From Pyricularia pennisetigena (lineage: Eukaryota; Ascomycota; Sordariomycetes; Magnaporthales; Pyriculariaceae): 64,000 bases of DNA. The notes below the pieces were generated by a model. The model was not told the DNA's origin. It ran no database searches and was given only the letters and a program-made list of their open reading frames with translations. Positions 34,331 through 44,866 of the stretch are shown here, piece after piece; position 1 is the first letter of the stretch; each line of letters opens with the position of its first letter. The stretch is taken from assembly GCF_004337985.1 (NCBI RefSeq), contig NW_021940919.1, positions 1,585,874-1,649,873 of the forward strand, written 5' to 3'. The position numbers were made by a program, and so were the translations under genes.

Positions 34331-35300
34331 TTACTGTTTACCGTTGTTGATTTAATTTACCGTATAGCGGTAACTAATACGGATTTAACACCTTACAAGG
34401 GACTTTATTCTGACTTCTAACCTGGATTACCGTACAAACCCAATTTAGGACATTTTAGGGTTACTGGTACAATTTACCAGGCTATTATACCGCTGGAAAA
34501 AAGCCAAAAATTTAATAAATTGGTTCCCCGCACCGAAACGGTTAAACTTTTAACCCATTTATTAAATTTTACAACGTTGGTTTACGCACCCGCTAAACGG
34601 GCCGTATACCAAACCTTTACCGTAAAAGTTTTAAAGGGTATGACTGCTGCAATTTTGGCTATTCCAGGAAAAACGCTAAAGATTTTAAACGGAAAATACC
34701 AGTTTAAAGGGGGATTTTAATTTTGAACTTGAAAACGAAATTAACAGCGTTCCAGCGGATAATCATCCCCTAAAAGACCCTGAAAAGATAAGGTATTTGC
34801 CATCTAAAAAGACGGAGTATTTGCCACCTATTACAAGGAAATTACCACCCGTTACAGAGTATTTAAACCCTGAAAATACAATGCCCGCCAGGCCTATATA
34901 GCCTATTATTCGCCGCCCAAAACCTATAACGGTAGCGGTACCTAATGAAGTACTTAAAACAATGCAGATTCCGGTGTTTTCAGCATTTAAAATACAAAGT
35001 ATGGAATTAAATCCGCAATTCGAAAACCCAAATCTAATAAATATAAATTACGTGCATTATTTCTGTTTTCAAGCCAAAAAGAAAATAAAGAAAAAACCCA
35101 TCAAAAACGGTAAACCAAATAGCTACTAACAAGCTTTAAATAGCTCTGAAAATGCTAAATAATTAACCGTTTTAGCGTTTCAATTTAACCACATCGTTAT
35201 TGTAAAAACTTGCCGTTTTATCCCTCAAATTAAAATGCCTGCAGGCTGTAAACTCGTTTTTACCCGGCCGGTATTTGAATTAAAAAAGGATTAAAATAAT
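34331..35300 (+). pseudogene. Copia-1 integrase/RT linker remnant
   Basis: Contains an open stretch 34520-34720 (LLTHLLNFTTLVYAPAK, IPGKTLKILNGKYQF) in the position of the integrase C-terminal/linker of Copia polyproteins. Past 34730 the sequence is low-complexity and rich in K/P codons, as linkers often are. No catalytic motif. Confidence 0.5.
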
Positions 35301-36780
35301 AAACCTATTAAATATTAAGCTAAGTTTGTTATTAGGGTTTTTTACAGGTCGAAGGCCTAAATCATATCAAAATTCTTGTTAGCATTAGTATACCACCTAT
35401 TCGCCGTATATTTCGAATTATAATTAATGCACAAAATTGGGAAATGAAACAAATCGATTTTACCGGTGCGTTTTTAAATAATATCCTTACCCACGTAAAT
35501 ATGTATTTGCAAATTCCAAGCGGTTTAACGAATAGGCCAGATTTTGTAACCTTTCCAGCGCTAAAATTATAATAGAAATGGGTTATAATCCGAAGAAATT
35601 ACAGTTTATATAGTTGGAAAAAGCGTTATACGGTTTGAAGCAGGGTTTAAAAAAATGGTAAAACAAGCTCAAAACCCTACTTCTTAAGAAAGGTTTTAAG
35701 CCGTTAATCTTTAATCCCGCTGTTTTTTATAACGTTAAATCGAAACATTTTTATGGTTATTTTTGTAAGCGATTACCTGCTAATAGGTCCTAAGTTGCAA
35801 TTTATTAAGGATTTAAAAACCCGTTTTAATAAGGTATACGCGTTGGAAAGCAAGGCCCGTGCAGCCTATTTTTTAGGCGTTTAAATCATAAGGGATAGGT
35901 TTAAACGCCCATTTTGGCTCCATTGAAGTTAACATATAAAGGAAATATTAATAACGTTTGGATTAATTAATTGCAAACCTACATTTACTCTTTACAACCG
36001 GGTGTGCTAAGATATAGCGGGGGTAAACCCGTAAATCCGTTGGAAATTGAATAATTATAGCGTATTATCGGCACCCTTATATATTTAATATTATTAACGC
36101 GCCCGGATATCAGTTTTGGGGTTTAATGGCTATAAAGTTACTTAATAAAAGCTATTATAATCCATTTAACGGTAATTAAAAACCTATTAGGTTATTTAGC
36201 GGGTATTAAATCCTTATCTTTTTATTACGGAAATAAAGTATTTAAAACCGAATTACCACCCAGTTTTCCAATAGGGGGTTTTAAAAGCTTTGAACCATTG
36301 GGTTTTAATAATAGCGATTCTGCCGGGGTCCGGGATGATTTAAAATTCATTTACGGATATTTGTATATTTTGTTTGGGAGCCCTACAACGTGGAAAAGCA
36401 AAAAAGCTAATATTATAGCTTTAAACACTCCAAAAACCGAAACCAATATTTTGACGGAAGCCCTGCGTAAAGCATAATGGTTTAAAAGCCTTTTTATGGA
36501 AATTGGACTACCTATAAAAGGCCCTATTGCAATATATGGAAGTAATACAGGTTTTATAGCTAACATATATAACCCTACGCATTGCCAACGTATTAAATAT
36601 AAGTTATTAAAATTTCACTATATACGGGGATAAATTATAAAAAGACTAATAACTTTAAAATACCTGGAAAACAAGCAAACAGCCGTTAATAGCCTAACAA
36701 AACCCCTGACGTTTCAAATCTACAAAGTCTTTTTACAATTTATAGGGCTTAAACCCCTGAAAACTTAATTTTTACCTACT
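35300..36780 (+). pseudogene. Copia-1 reverse transcriptase and RNase H remnant
   Basis: The RT part near 35440-35540 reads WEMKQIDFTGAFLN, the Copia first-Asp motif. The catalytic box near 35765-35800 reads VSDYLLIGPK instead of YVDD. RNase H near 36350-36770 is well recognisable: GSPTTWKSKKANIIAL, ILTEALRKA, GPIAIYGSNTGFIANI, with the Asp of the usual IYxDN motif replaced by Ser, and NSLTKPL. Stops and altered catalytic residues exclude activity. Confidence 0.8.
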
Positions 36781-37040
36781 GAATGTTAATGTATCATTAA
36801 TTAGTTCGTCAATTAGTTAGCCATTATAGTTCTTTTGCTTGCAAATATTCAATTTTTATAAGCCCAATACCAGCCGTATTACCCGAATTTCCTTTGCTCA
36901 GGTGAATTAATAAACAATTTATACCGACCTTATACCCAAAGTTGAATCAAAATTGAAAAAGCTCTTATTGTGGGCGATTTACGCATTTGGAGTACCTTAT
37001 ATAATATGCTTAGCTTGGACTGTTACCAACAAATGACCAA

Positions 37041-37110
37041 ATTAGCTACCTGGTTTGGTAATTAGTTCCGTGGGTTAATATTATGCAAATCGGGGGTTCG
37101 AATCCGGGGG
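37041..37110 (+). other. tRNA-like boxes upstream of the Copia 3' LTR
   Basis: ATTAGCTACCTGGTTTGGTA (box A-like) is followed by GGTTCGAATCC (37095-37105) within a G-run context that can pair as a T arm. The same block occurs reversed in Copia-3 at 18371-18440. No acceptor stem can be drawn with confidence. Confidence 0.45.
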
Positions 37111-37312
37111 TTGTTATAATTTTGGGGGTTTTTTCCAATTCGGGGGTTCGTCCATTTCGGGGGTTATAGGTCGGTATAAAAGGTTTAATTATCCAGGGGG
37201 TTTATATCGGGAATTCGAATCGGGTTGGGATATAAAAGGGATCTTTTTTTAAAATTTTATGTTTATATATTTTTCTTTTCCGACTTTATGTAAATAATAG
37301 CAAAAAAGGGGG

Positions 37313-37870
37313 TGTTATTTATAGGCGTTATCTAGCATATAGTGGGTCCAGTTTTATTCATATATAAATTATAATATATAGTGCCGAAATGGGGCTGTCG
37401 GGGTTGTCGGATTTTCCGTTATATTTTGTATATTGTAGGAGTTGCGATTTAAAATGTTAGCAAATAGGGTTTACCCTATACCGGGTATACACCCACCCTG
37501 CATTTACGAATCAGCTACCCTGTATCGAATTCAAAAATTTCACTAAATTAGCAAATTAGTGCGAACCCAAAAATGGTTTATATGGAAATGAGGGTGTTTT
37601 TTCAACAACGCATACAAAATAATTTTTCGGAAAATCGTGTGCGGCACCGGAACGCTTTATGGGGTGCGGACCGCCATTTCGATGTCGGAGAGTATATAAG
37701 GGAAATAAAGCAAAATTTCCTCGACCAATGAATTAGATTTATTAATCCCAGAATTTAGTGAGCAATTTAGTGCATTTAAGCCCTGTAATTACAGGTCTTT
37801 ACAACGCAACTAGCGCCACGCCGCACCTAGATTAATGCCAAACCCATGTAAGCAGCCCATATTGTTAATA
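37313..37870 (+). repeat. Copia-1 3' LTR
   Basis: 558 bp, preceded by a purine-rich tract (AAAAAAGGGGG) that is the likely second-strand priming site. Ends TGTTA...TTAATA. Confidence 0.9.
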
Positions 37871-39085
37871 GAACGTAAAAGATTTAATAGTTTAATATTA
37901 GGTTTTATTGGGATCCGGCCGTTACAGCGAAAAAAAACCGGAACGCGGGGTTGGACGAGCATAATCGAATATATATTGGCTACGGCCGGTATTATACCTC
38001 CCCTCGTTATATGTAAATGAAAAAGCGAATAATAATAATAGTTTCTCACAAATTTGGTTCCTTTCCATTATCGGCAATTTTATGCAAACGAAAACGGGTG
38101 TACAAATAACGAAACGGTTATAAAATGGTTAAAAAAGGTGTTTATTCCGTATATCACACCCAATACCGCTGAAAAGCGGTTTCTGGTTTTCGACGGCCAT
38201 GGATTAGACATTACGGACGAATCCATGCTTTTTTACTTCCAAAATAATATTTAATTCTTTTTTTACCACTTAATTCGTGGCACGTTTTTCAACCATTGGA
38301 TTTATCAGTTATCTGGCCGTTAAAAGAGGCTTATTGACGTTAATTTCGATTTGTAAACTAATCTTGCTGTTCGACGGTATTTGGAAAACAAAATTTTTTA
38401 ATTTGCTATTAAAAAACCCAATTTAAAATATTTATTTGGAGAATTATCCAATTTGCTTGGCGTACTACGGGATTTTAGCCGGTAAACTTAGTTAAACCGT
38501 TTTTAAGCCCTTGTTTATTGGAAAATAGCAACGACCACGTCGAAAAAAGTAGAAATAACGGTTTCCAAAGGGATAAAACACCGGAAAGTCCAACCCAAAA
38601 AATAACGACCAGTTTTTACTCCTTTTGAAAACCATTGAAACGACCCGAAATATTCGGTGTTAATTATAGGAAATTTCTCGGTCCGAAAAAAGTAACGCCA
38701 TTTTACGGCTTTTATTTGCATAAATCCAGAAACACTTCTAACTTGAAAATATTTATATGGTTAACGTTCAGCAAAAAGTCGGTTTATTGGGAATATAATT
38801 GGAAGTTATACGGCCGGTTAAGAGGAGGAGGGCAATTCCGGATCCAAATGAGCCCTTGGTTAACAAATAAAATATTGTTAGATTATGGGAAAATGATATA
38901 GAAGATTTGGAATTTTTAGGTGATGAATAAGAGGTTAATAAACCGGAATAACCTGAAAACGATTATATTTTTGTGCGTTGATAGTTGTATTTTCAAATGG
39001 ATTTCCGAAACGCGAAACTTTGTTGTTAAATCTTTGGGGGTGCGGTTGTTAGGGGGGTGCGGTTAGGTGGTACCCAACCTTATTT
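37871..39085 (+). pseudogene. Fot1/pogo-type transposase (DDE_1) fragment
   Basis: 5'-truncated by the Copia-1 LTR. 37871-38020 encodes KKTGTRGWTSIIEYILATAG then IIPPLVICK. 38054-38254 encodes NNETVIKWLKKVFIPY and EKRFLVFDGHG, the second catalytic Asp region of cut-and-paste Fot1/pogo transposases. The region holding the first Asp is missing, and stops separate the blocks. The end near 39050-39085 has GGGGGTGCGG and GGTGGTACCCAACCTT, similar in character to Fot1-like terminal repeats. The rest (38290-39000) is degraded C-terminal coding sequence. Confidence 0.75.
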
Positions 39086-40858
39086 ATAGTATACGTAATA
39101 CATGCTGGTGTTACCACTGTGCACAATTAAATGTTCAATTGAAAAATAAGTAAAAATCGTAAAAGTATATGATAACATGTGTTACAGAGCTTGGATTTCT
39201 TAGGCCTTTGCACGCAAAAAGCGCTATTATATCTGCTTTTCCCCATTCAATGTTTAAATATTAAATGCAATTTGGAATTTTTAATTATATCCAATTATTG
39301 TTTTGAATTAGGGTAAGTATTTATATAACGCTTATATATGATACAAAATTGATATTTACTAAAGTAACCGAGGAAGGTGTACGCAATTATGGTTTGAAAT
39401 AAATGTTTTATCAATTCTTTTGTATTAATTCATAAATTATTAGAAAATTGAGTAATTCGCCCAATTATTGGTGAATAGAATTGAAGCCTGAATATAGTTC
39501 CTGTTATTAAGTATTTTATCAGAGTACTACTTAACTTCCCTTTTACAAATCTTGTTTAATTAATCAAAGTAAAAACTAGCAAAAAATACAGATTCAGAAT
39601 TCTTTTTTACAAGAAATCAATAAAAGCGGGTATTATAAGCCAGACTTCACGCAAGCGTTTGCTTATGTACGTAATCCAGTGCCTGTAGTCCTGGTTCTAT
39701 TAGCATTGGAATTGGCAAAAGTATAAAAGCGTTTCGGTTGTAAATTACATATAAAATTATGTATACTTTACACATCCGCTTTTTTAAGGGTTTATATAGT
39801 TGAACATATTTACCAAATTGTAGTAAATTATCAAATATTAGTATAGAATCCCCTACGTGCAATGATGTCAAATTTCAGGTCAAAAAAAAACAAAATAAGA
39901 TTAATTGACTAAAGCAAGACAATGTACAAATAATACAAATCTAGCATTCGTTTGTTTAAAAAATAAATAAAAGCGGGTATTATGAGTAGGACCTCACGTG
40001 GACGCTCGTTTATATACGTCTGGCAGTCACCGACTTTCCTGCTTTTATGATCTTTGAAATTGGTGAAAATATAAAAGCGTTTCGATCCCAAATTATATAC
40101 AAAATTGTAAATACCTTACCTATGTGCTTATTTAACGGTTTATACTATCTGGTATAAATACCAAATTACTATGCACTATTATATATACGTATCTCACCCC
40201 CCGAGGGCAGAAATATCAAAATTTGGTCAAAAAACTAAAACAATATAAAATAAATCAAATAAAGCCAAAAATAAATAAATAACATAAATTTAGCATTCTT
40301 TTGTATAAAGAAATAATAAAAGCGGGTACTATTAGTGGGAGCTCACGTGGTCGTTTGTTTGTATACGTAGTCCAATCCCTGCAATTTTGGTTGTATTATC
40401 ATTAAGATGGGTGAAAATATAAAAGCGTTCCAATTGTAAATTATATACAAATTTGCATGAACTTTACCTATCCGCTTATTTTAGAGATTATAAAGTCCGC
40501 TATATAAACACAGTGATAAAATATTCTTATATATACGTATATTACCCCCCACGTGCAAAGGTTTCACAATTTGGTGAAAAAACAAAAATAATATAAAACG
40601 AAATCGAAACTCGACAAAAAAGTCGAAAAAATAGTACCGGCATAAAGAGATTTAGGGCGGGGCCTAGCGAATTTGCCCAATTATACATATAAAATTAAAA
40701 ATGAAATCGCTGCTAATAACCCTATATAATGCTGTATCCAGCGTGTGAACCGTTTATTTTTCGGATTTTTATTTATTTTTTTATAACGGACTATCGGTCG
40801 TAAAAATGCCGAAAATACCGCCCTAAACGGCGAAAATCAACAAATTGTCCTCAAACCT
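39086..40858 (-). mobile_element. MX copy with three internal modules, termini lost
   Basis: Reversed MX. Three modules (about 39640-39930, 39960-40260, 40310-40570) each hold AAAAGCGGGTAYTAT, TATCCGCTTATTT-like and CCCCACGTGCA-like blocks. Both outer termini are missing. Other copies have two modules. Confidence 0.7.
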
Positions 40859-41271
40859 ACTACGGTGGTAGGGGTAAAAATCCCCATCCCTGAGCAGTGG
40901 TGGCGACTTTGCAGATGGGTGGCACCCCGACCCAACGTTATATAAAAATACGAACGCGTGCTCGATGGGGTTCGGTAAAGTCTTTCGTTATAATGGCGAT
41001 TAACGTGAATTTTAATGGCAACTTTTTTTTTGGAAAATTGAATAACGCGTTACGGCTTTAATCATTTAACAAGAAAATACATTATGAAATTGATCGCGGT
41101 TTGTGATTTCAATTTTTAAAATAGTTAAATCAATCAACAATTGGGGTACCTGCGAAGAAACGTACGAAGTACGTGTGGGTAAAAACTTTAGATTATATTA
41201 GCGTCGTGAAAGTTACATCGACAAATTCACGGTAACAAGGGGTGGTTTTTTTTGCTTGCCACCATAGTAAG
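40859..41271. other. unassigned stretch between MX copies
   Basis: More GC-rich start (CCCCATCCCTGAGCAGTGGTG, GGTGGCACCCCGACCC), then AT-rich. I see no gene, domain or repeat match within the window. Confidence 0.3.
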
Positions 41272-41371
41272 CCAGAACAATCTTTGGATAAACCCACAGG
41301 TACATTGCAAAGGCATAAATGAGCCACGAAATGGAGCGAAGCGAACGAAGGGGATGAATTATGGAATTTTG
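41272..41371 (-). mobile_element. MX left-terminus fragment, diverged
   Basis: Reverse complement of the MX left end (ACCCACAGGTACATTGCAAA, GCCACGAAATGGAGCGAAGC). It is head-to-head with the full copy that starts at 41372. Confidence 0.65.
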
Positions 41372-41817
41372 TAGTCTCAGGGCTTATCCCTAAAGCCCAG
41401 AGCTCCACAATTAATCCACTTCGTTCCCTTCGCTCCATTTCGTGGTTTAATTGCGGTTTTGCAATGTACCTGTGGGTCCATCCAAAGAACGTTTTGGTTC
41501 AGGTTTGAGGACAATTTGTCGATTTTCGCCGTTTATGGCGGTATTTTTGGCCTTTTTTTGACCGACACTCCCTTATTATTCCATTACCACGCAAAATATT
41601 AAAAAAAGAAAATATCGTTGAAAATAGCGTTTAGTACCGCTATTAGCAGCGATTTAATTTATTTTTTTATATGTTATAACGGCCGAATTGGTTACCACCT
41701 GCCCTCAATCCCGTTCATGGCGGTATTGTTTTTTCGCATTTCTTTTCGATTTTCGATTTCTTTTAATATTATTTTGATTTTTAATCAAATTTCATAATTT
41801 CTGCACGTGGAGGATTG

Positions 41818-41867
<50 letters not shown>

Positions 41868-43133
41868 AATATAAAGTTTTGGTATTTATACCGGATTATG
41901 TAAGCAGTTAAATAAGCGGATAGGCAAAGTACACACGTTTTTATATATAATTTACAATCGAAACTCGTTTATATTTTTACCAATTTTGACGATAATGAAA
42001 CCCAGGTTTCAGGGATTGGATTGCGTGTGTCAACATACGACCACGTGGAGTCAGATCCTTAATACGGGCTTTTAAAGCTTTTTTATATTAAACAATACTA
42101 AATATATATTTTATGTCTTTTTTGCGTTATTTAATTAATTTTATATTATTTTTGTTTTGCAGCTAAAGTTGATAGTTTTTGCACGTGGGGGATAGCAATC
42201 ATATAAAAATAGTAATAACACCATTGAGGACACATATCCAATTATATAAGCCGTTAAATAAGCGAATAGGTAAGGTATATTTAATTTTGTTTATAATTCA
42301 CAATCGAAACGCTTTTATATTCTTACCAAATTTAATATTAATAGAACTAAAATTCAATGGAATGCTGTACGTATTTGAGCAAACGTTAACGTGAGATCCG
42401 ATTCATAATACCCGTTTTTTGTATTTTTGAATTTAAACAAATGCTAAATTTGTGCTATTTTTCCATTTTTTGCTTTGTTTAATTAAATAAGCTTTTAAAC
42501 AAACTTACATTATATTAGTCTATAAATTAATAGAAGACTGTATACACTAAGGTTCTTTTCAATTTTACCAAAATTTGCGTAAATTATTCAGTTTTTTAAT
42601 ACATTATCAATTATTATAAGAATATTAATAAAACTTTTATTTTGACCGATAATTGCATGCACTTTGAACTTTTGGGTCCGATGGGCTATAAATACTGTAA
42701 CTCACCCTTAAACTAGTACTATATACCTTCATTCATAAGAATAAACCAATATAATGAAAAACTACAAATTTTATTCATTATTTAAATATCTTTCCTAATA
42801 CATTGGCTGTAAGCATGGGTTACTGGGTAAAACACTCACTAAGCCCCAATTAATCCAACGCATATCATATCATATTTTTATAGTTTCTATTTATTTTCTT
42901 ATTCGAATATGTATTTGCATACTATAATTATACCATTGTCTTTTACTATTATAATGCGAATACAATATATATACCCGCTATAAACGGCGAAATGCGACAA
43001 ATTGTCCTCAGACTAGAACGAGCGCGATCTTTTCGACCAATGCACTTGGTCGAAAAACCATTTGGCTGAAGGATACATGGATCGTTCGGTCCCCATTGCG
43101 AAGCAGGGGGGTCTAGTCTGAGCACTGAGATTA
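41372..43133 (+). mobile_element. MX element, full length
   Basis: TAGTCTCAGGGCTT to GCACTGAGATTA, 1762 bp, two modules. Flanks GGAATTTTG and AATAAACGC do not match, and further diverged MX termini lie on both sides. Confidence 0.8.
41819..41864. repeat. (TA)n microsatellite in MX
   Basis: An almost perfect run of more than 15 TA dinucleotides at the place where other MX copies have a short TATATATGTATATAT tract. Confidence 0.9.
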
Positions 43134-43242
43134 AATAAACGCGACGTTGGGTGGATTTAACCACAAATGCAACCCACGCAGTTAAAAAGCCACGAAATGG
43201 ATCGATTGCGGAGCAATCGTTCAAAAATAAACCCTGAAACTA
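43134..43242 (-). mobile_element. diverged MX left-terminus fragment
   Basis: GCCACGAAATGGATCGATTG to CCCTGAAACTA resembles the reversed MX left end with a different middle. It may be a related family. Confidence 0.5.
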
Positions 43243-43606
43243 TAATTTATCATTGATTAGGCAAATTTAATTTTCTCGGCATTACCGTTAACAATCATGA
43301 TTTAAAATTAAACTAAAAAAAATATTTCTATTTTTCAACATTCCCAATCTCTAAAATTTCTTTTAATATTATTAGTAACGTTTAGCTCCTTGGTGTTGTT
43401 CAAATACAAAATCAAACCTTTACCCGTTCGTACCTCTACATGGAATTCCATCATAAAAATTTTACTATAACACAATTAACCCTTATTTTATTTATACTAT
43501 TTACTGCTTTCTTAAAATTATTATATCTTTTCCTTTTTTGGCGCGCTCTTTTCCAAATCGAAACACGCTAAGTTCCGAACCCTGTTATTTCAATTTAAAA
43601 GAAACT
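43243..43606 (+). promoter_or_regulatory. upstream region of the small secreted-protein gene
   Basis: No transposon match. It retains CpA dinucleotides and pyrimidine-rich tracts (CTTTTCCTTTTTTGG near 43530), which are common in fungal promoters and 5' leaders. No TATA box or start site can be fixed. Confidence 0.35.
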
Positions 43607-44029
43607 ATGCGTTTTGTCAAAATTTTCGCGACCAGCTTTTCGGCCGCGACTATGGTATTAGGTGGTTCCGCAATCGACGCACATTTTTATCCGGATTTTA
43701 AATTTCCGCCAGATTTTAATCTAACTCCAAAAGAGCCTAGGGAATGCTGGATGGCAGTTTGGAAAGGTTATACAGAAAATATCGTTCAAGAACTAACGGA
43801 GTCGATTAAACCTGGCGATACTGTTGATTGGGAAGTCGGGTCAGTTAAATTTTCTGCTAAGGCTGATGAGAAAACTTGCGATGCGAAATTGGTCGAGGGG
43901 TCTATACCCACAAATCATGGGCTTATAGGAGGTTACGTTTTGGCAAACAATCCATTAAAAAAAAGCCGGAAACTTGAAAATATTCCTTCTAATTATGGAA
44001 GGTCTAACAAAATCCGAAAACAGGTTTAA
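43607..44029 (+). CDS. small secreted protein, 140 aa, unknown family
   Basis: The Met at 43607 is chosen over the upstream in-frame Met at 43538 because it begins a classical signal peptide: basic MRFVK, a hydrophobic core FATSFSAATMVLGG, and a likely cleavage after SAIDA. The mature part is about 115 residues, starts HFYPDFKFPPDF, and has two Cys (ECWMAV and KTCDAK) that could form one disulfide, then a basic C-terminus. No domain is recognised. Unlike its surroundings, the sequence keeps CpA sites and has a long undamaged frame, so it is probably a functional gene embedded in the transposon island, a setting typical of fungal effector-like genes. That role is inferred from size, secretion and location only. 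A hAT-like repeat begins about 40 bp after the stop. Confidence 0.65.
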   Translation: MRFVKIFATSFSAATMVLGGSAIDAHFYPDFKFPPDFNLTPKEPRECWMAVWKGYTENIVQELTESIKPGDTVDWEVGSVKFSAKADEKTCDAKLVEGSIPTNHGLIGGYVLANNPLKKSRKLENIPSNYGRSNKIRKQV

Positions 44030-44069
44030 TTTAACCCGTCCCTTTAACCCGTCGATTTTTGGTGCGGGG

Positions 44070-44262
44070 CCGTAGTAGTTTAGGAGGTTCTTTTACGGTG
44101 AATTAGGGGCTCGCCTATTAGCGGTTTAAACCCGAATTGGGTAGCCCGCGGGCTTTCGTATTGAGGCGAATAAAAACAAAAACAATAAAATAAACGAAAA
44201 AAACGGTGTTATTAAAATTTGGATAGAATGTAATAAATAAAATGTGTTTATCCGTATAATTA
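44070..44262 (+). repeat. GC-rich hAT-terminus-like repeat, RIP-altered copy
   Basis: Aligns with 44665-44866, sharing AAACCCGAATTGGGTAGCCC, GCGGGCTTTCGT and AATAAATAAAATGT. It carries C-to-T/G-to-A differences relative to the second copy. Confidence 0.6.
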
Positions 44263-44292
44263 TGTAAGCGAATATTTCGAATAAGAAAAAGG

Positions 44293-44611
44293 TGTGAAGA
44301 TGGCTAGCGCAGGGCTAATTATATTAGCTACCCTGCATTATCTTATAACGGCTAGCACGGGCTAATTCTATTAGTCACCCTGCATCGAATAAATAAACAA
44401 ATAACAAATAAAACGTATACGCGTTTATATACACAAAGCTTTATTTATTACGTCTTTGTTCATAGTTTTAACAACAGATCAAATACGTCATATATAATTT
44501 AGCTTAGTGGTATAATGCACCTACCATAATCTTTATCATATATACGTTGTTAAAGTGCGTGGGTTCGAATCCCGTTGTGGTCACAGATTTTCTGTGCATT
44601 CATAAGCACAA
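44293..44611 (+). mobile_element. LTR-B 5' fragment
   Basis: TGTGAAGATGGCTAGCGC through box A and box B to GTGCATTCATAAGCACAAT, then cut by a GC-rich repeat. Confidence 0.8.
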
Positions 44612-44866
44612 TTAAGGCCTGCCAAAACCCGACAACAGGTTTAGCCCAGCCCGGCCCGCCAGCCCATAGGCTCTTGGCGGGGGCCCGTAATGGCCCACGG
44701 GTTTTCTTGGCGGGTAGATGGGGGCCCGCGGCCTGGCGGGCTAAACCCGAATTGGGTAGCCCGCGGGTTTTCGTGCTGGGGCGATTAAAACGGAATAACA
44801 ATGTAAAAGGAAGACGATTTTGTTAAAATTGGGATAAATAGTTAATAAATAAAATGTATCCATTAA
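44612..44866 (+). repeat. GC-rich hAT-terminus-like repeat, better preserved copy
   Basis: Begins AAGGCCTGCCAAAACCCGAC followed by runs of GCCCGGCCCGCCAGCCC. CCCG/CGGG-rich ends of this kind are typical of Ac-like hAT elements. Whether it belongs to the hAT transposase remnant at 49182-50640 is not shown. Confidence 0.5.

Larger units (their letters stand above)
27555..37870 (+). mobile_element. Copia-1, Ty1/Copia retrotransposon, RIP-degraded
   Basis: 5' LTR 27555-27708 plus 29571-29955 (split by MX), 3' LTR 37313-37870. Internal order is gag, protease, integrase, RT, RNase H, the Copia arrangement. Insertions: MX 27709-29561, a 99-bp element 30172-30270, and LTR-B 32823-33484. No target duplication is visible: the left flank belongs to MX and the right flank to Fot1. 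Confidence 0.9.

Noticed and set aside
44550..44826. Two overlapping 83-codon frames on opposite strands as genes.
   Set aside because: They are created by the GC-rich hAT-like terminal repeat and the adjoining tRNA-like box of LTR-B.
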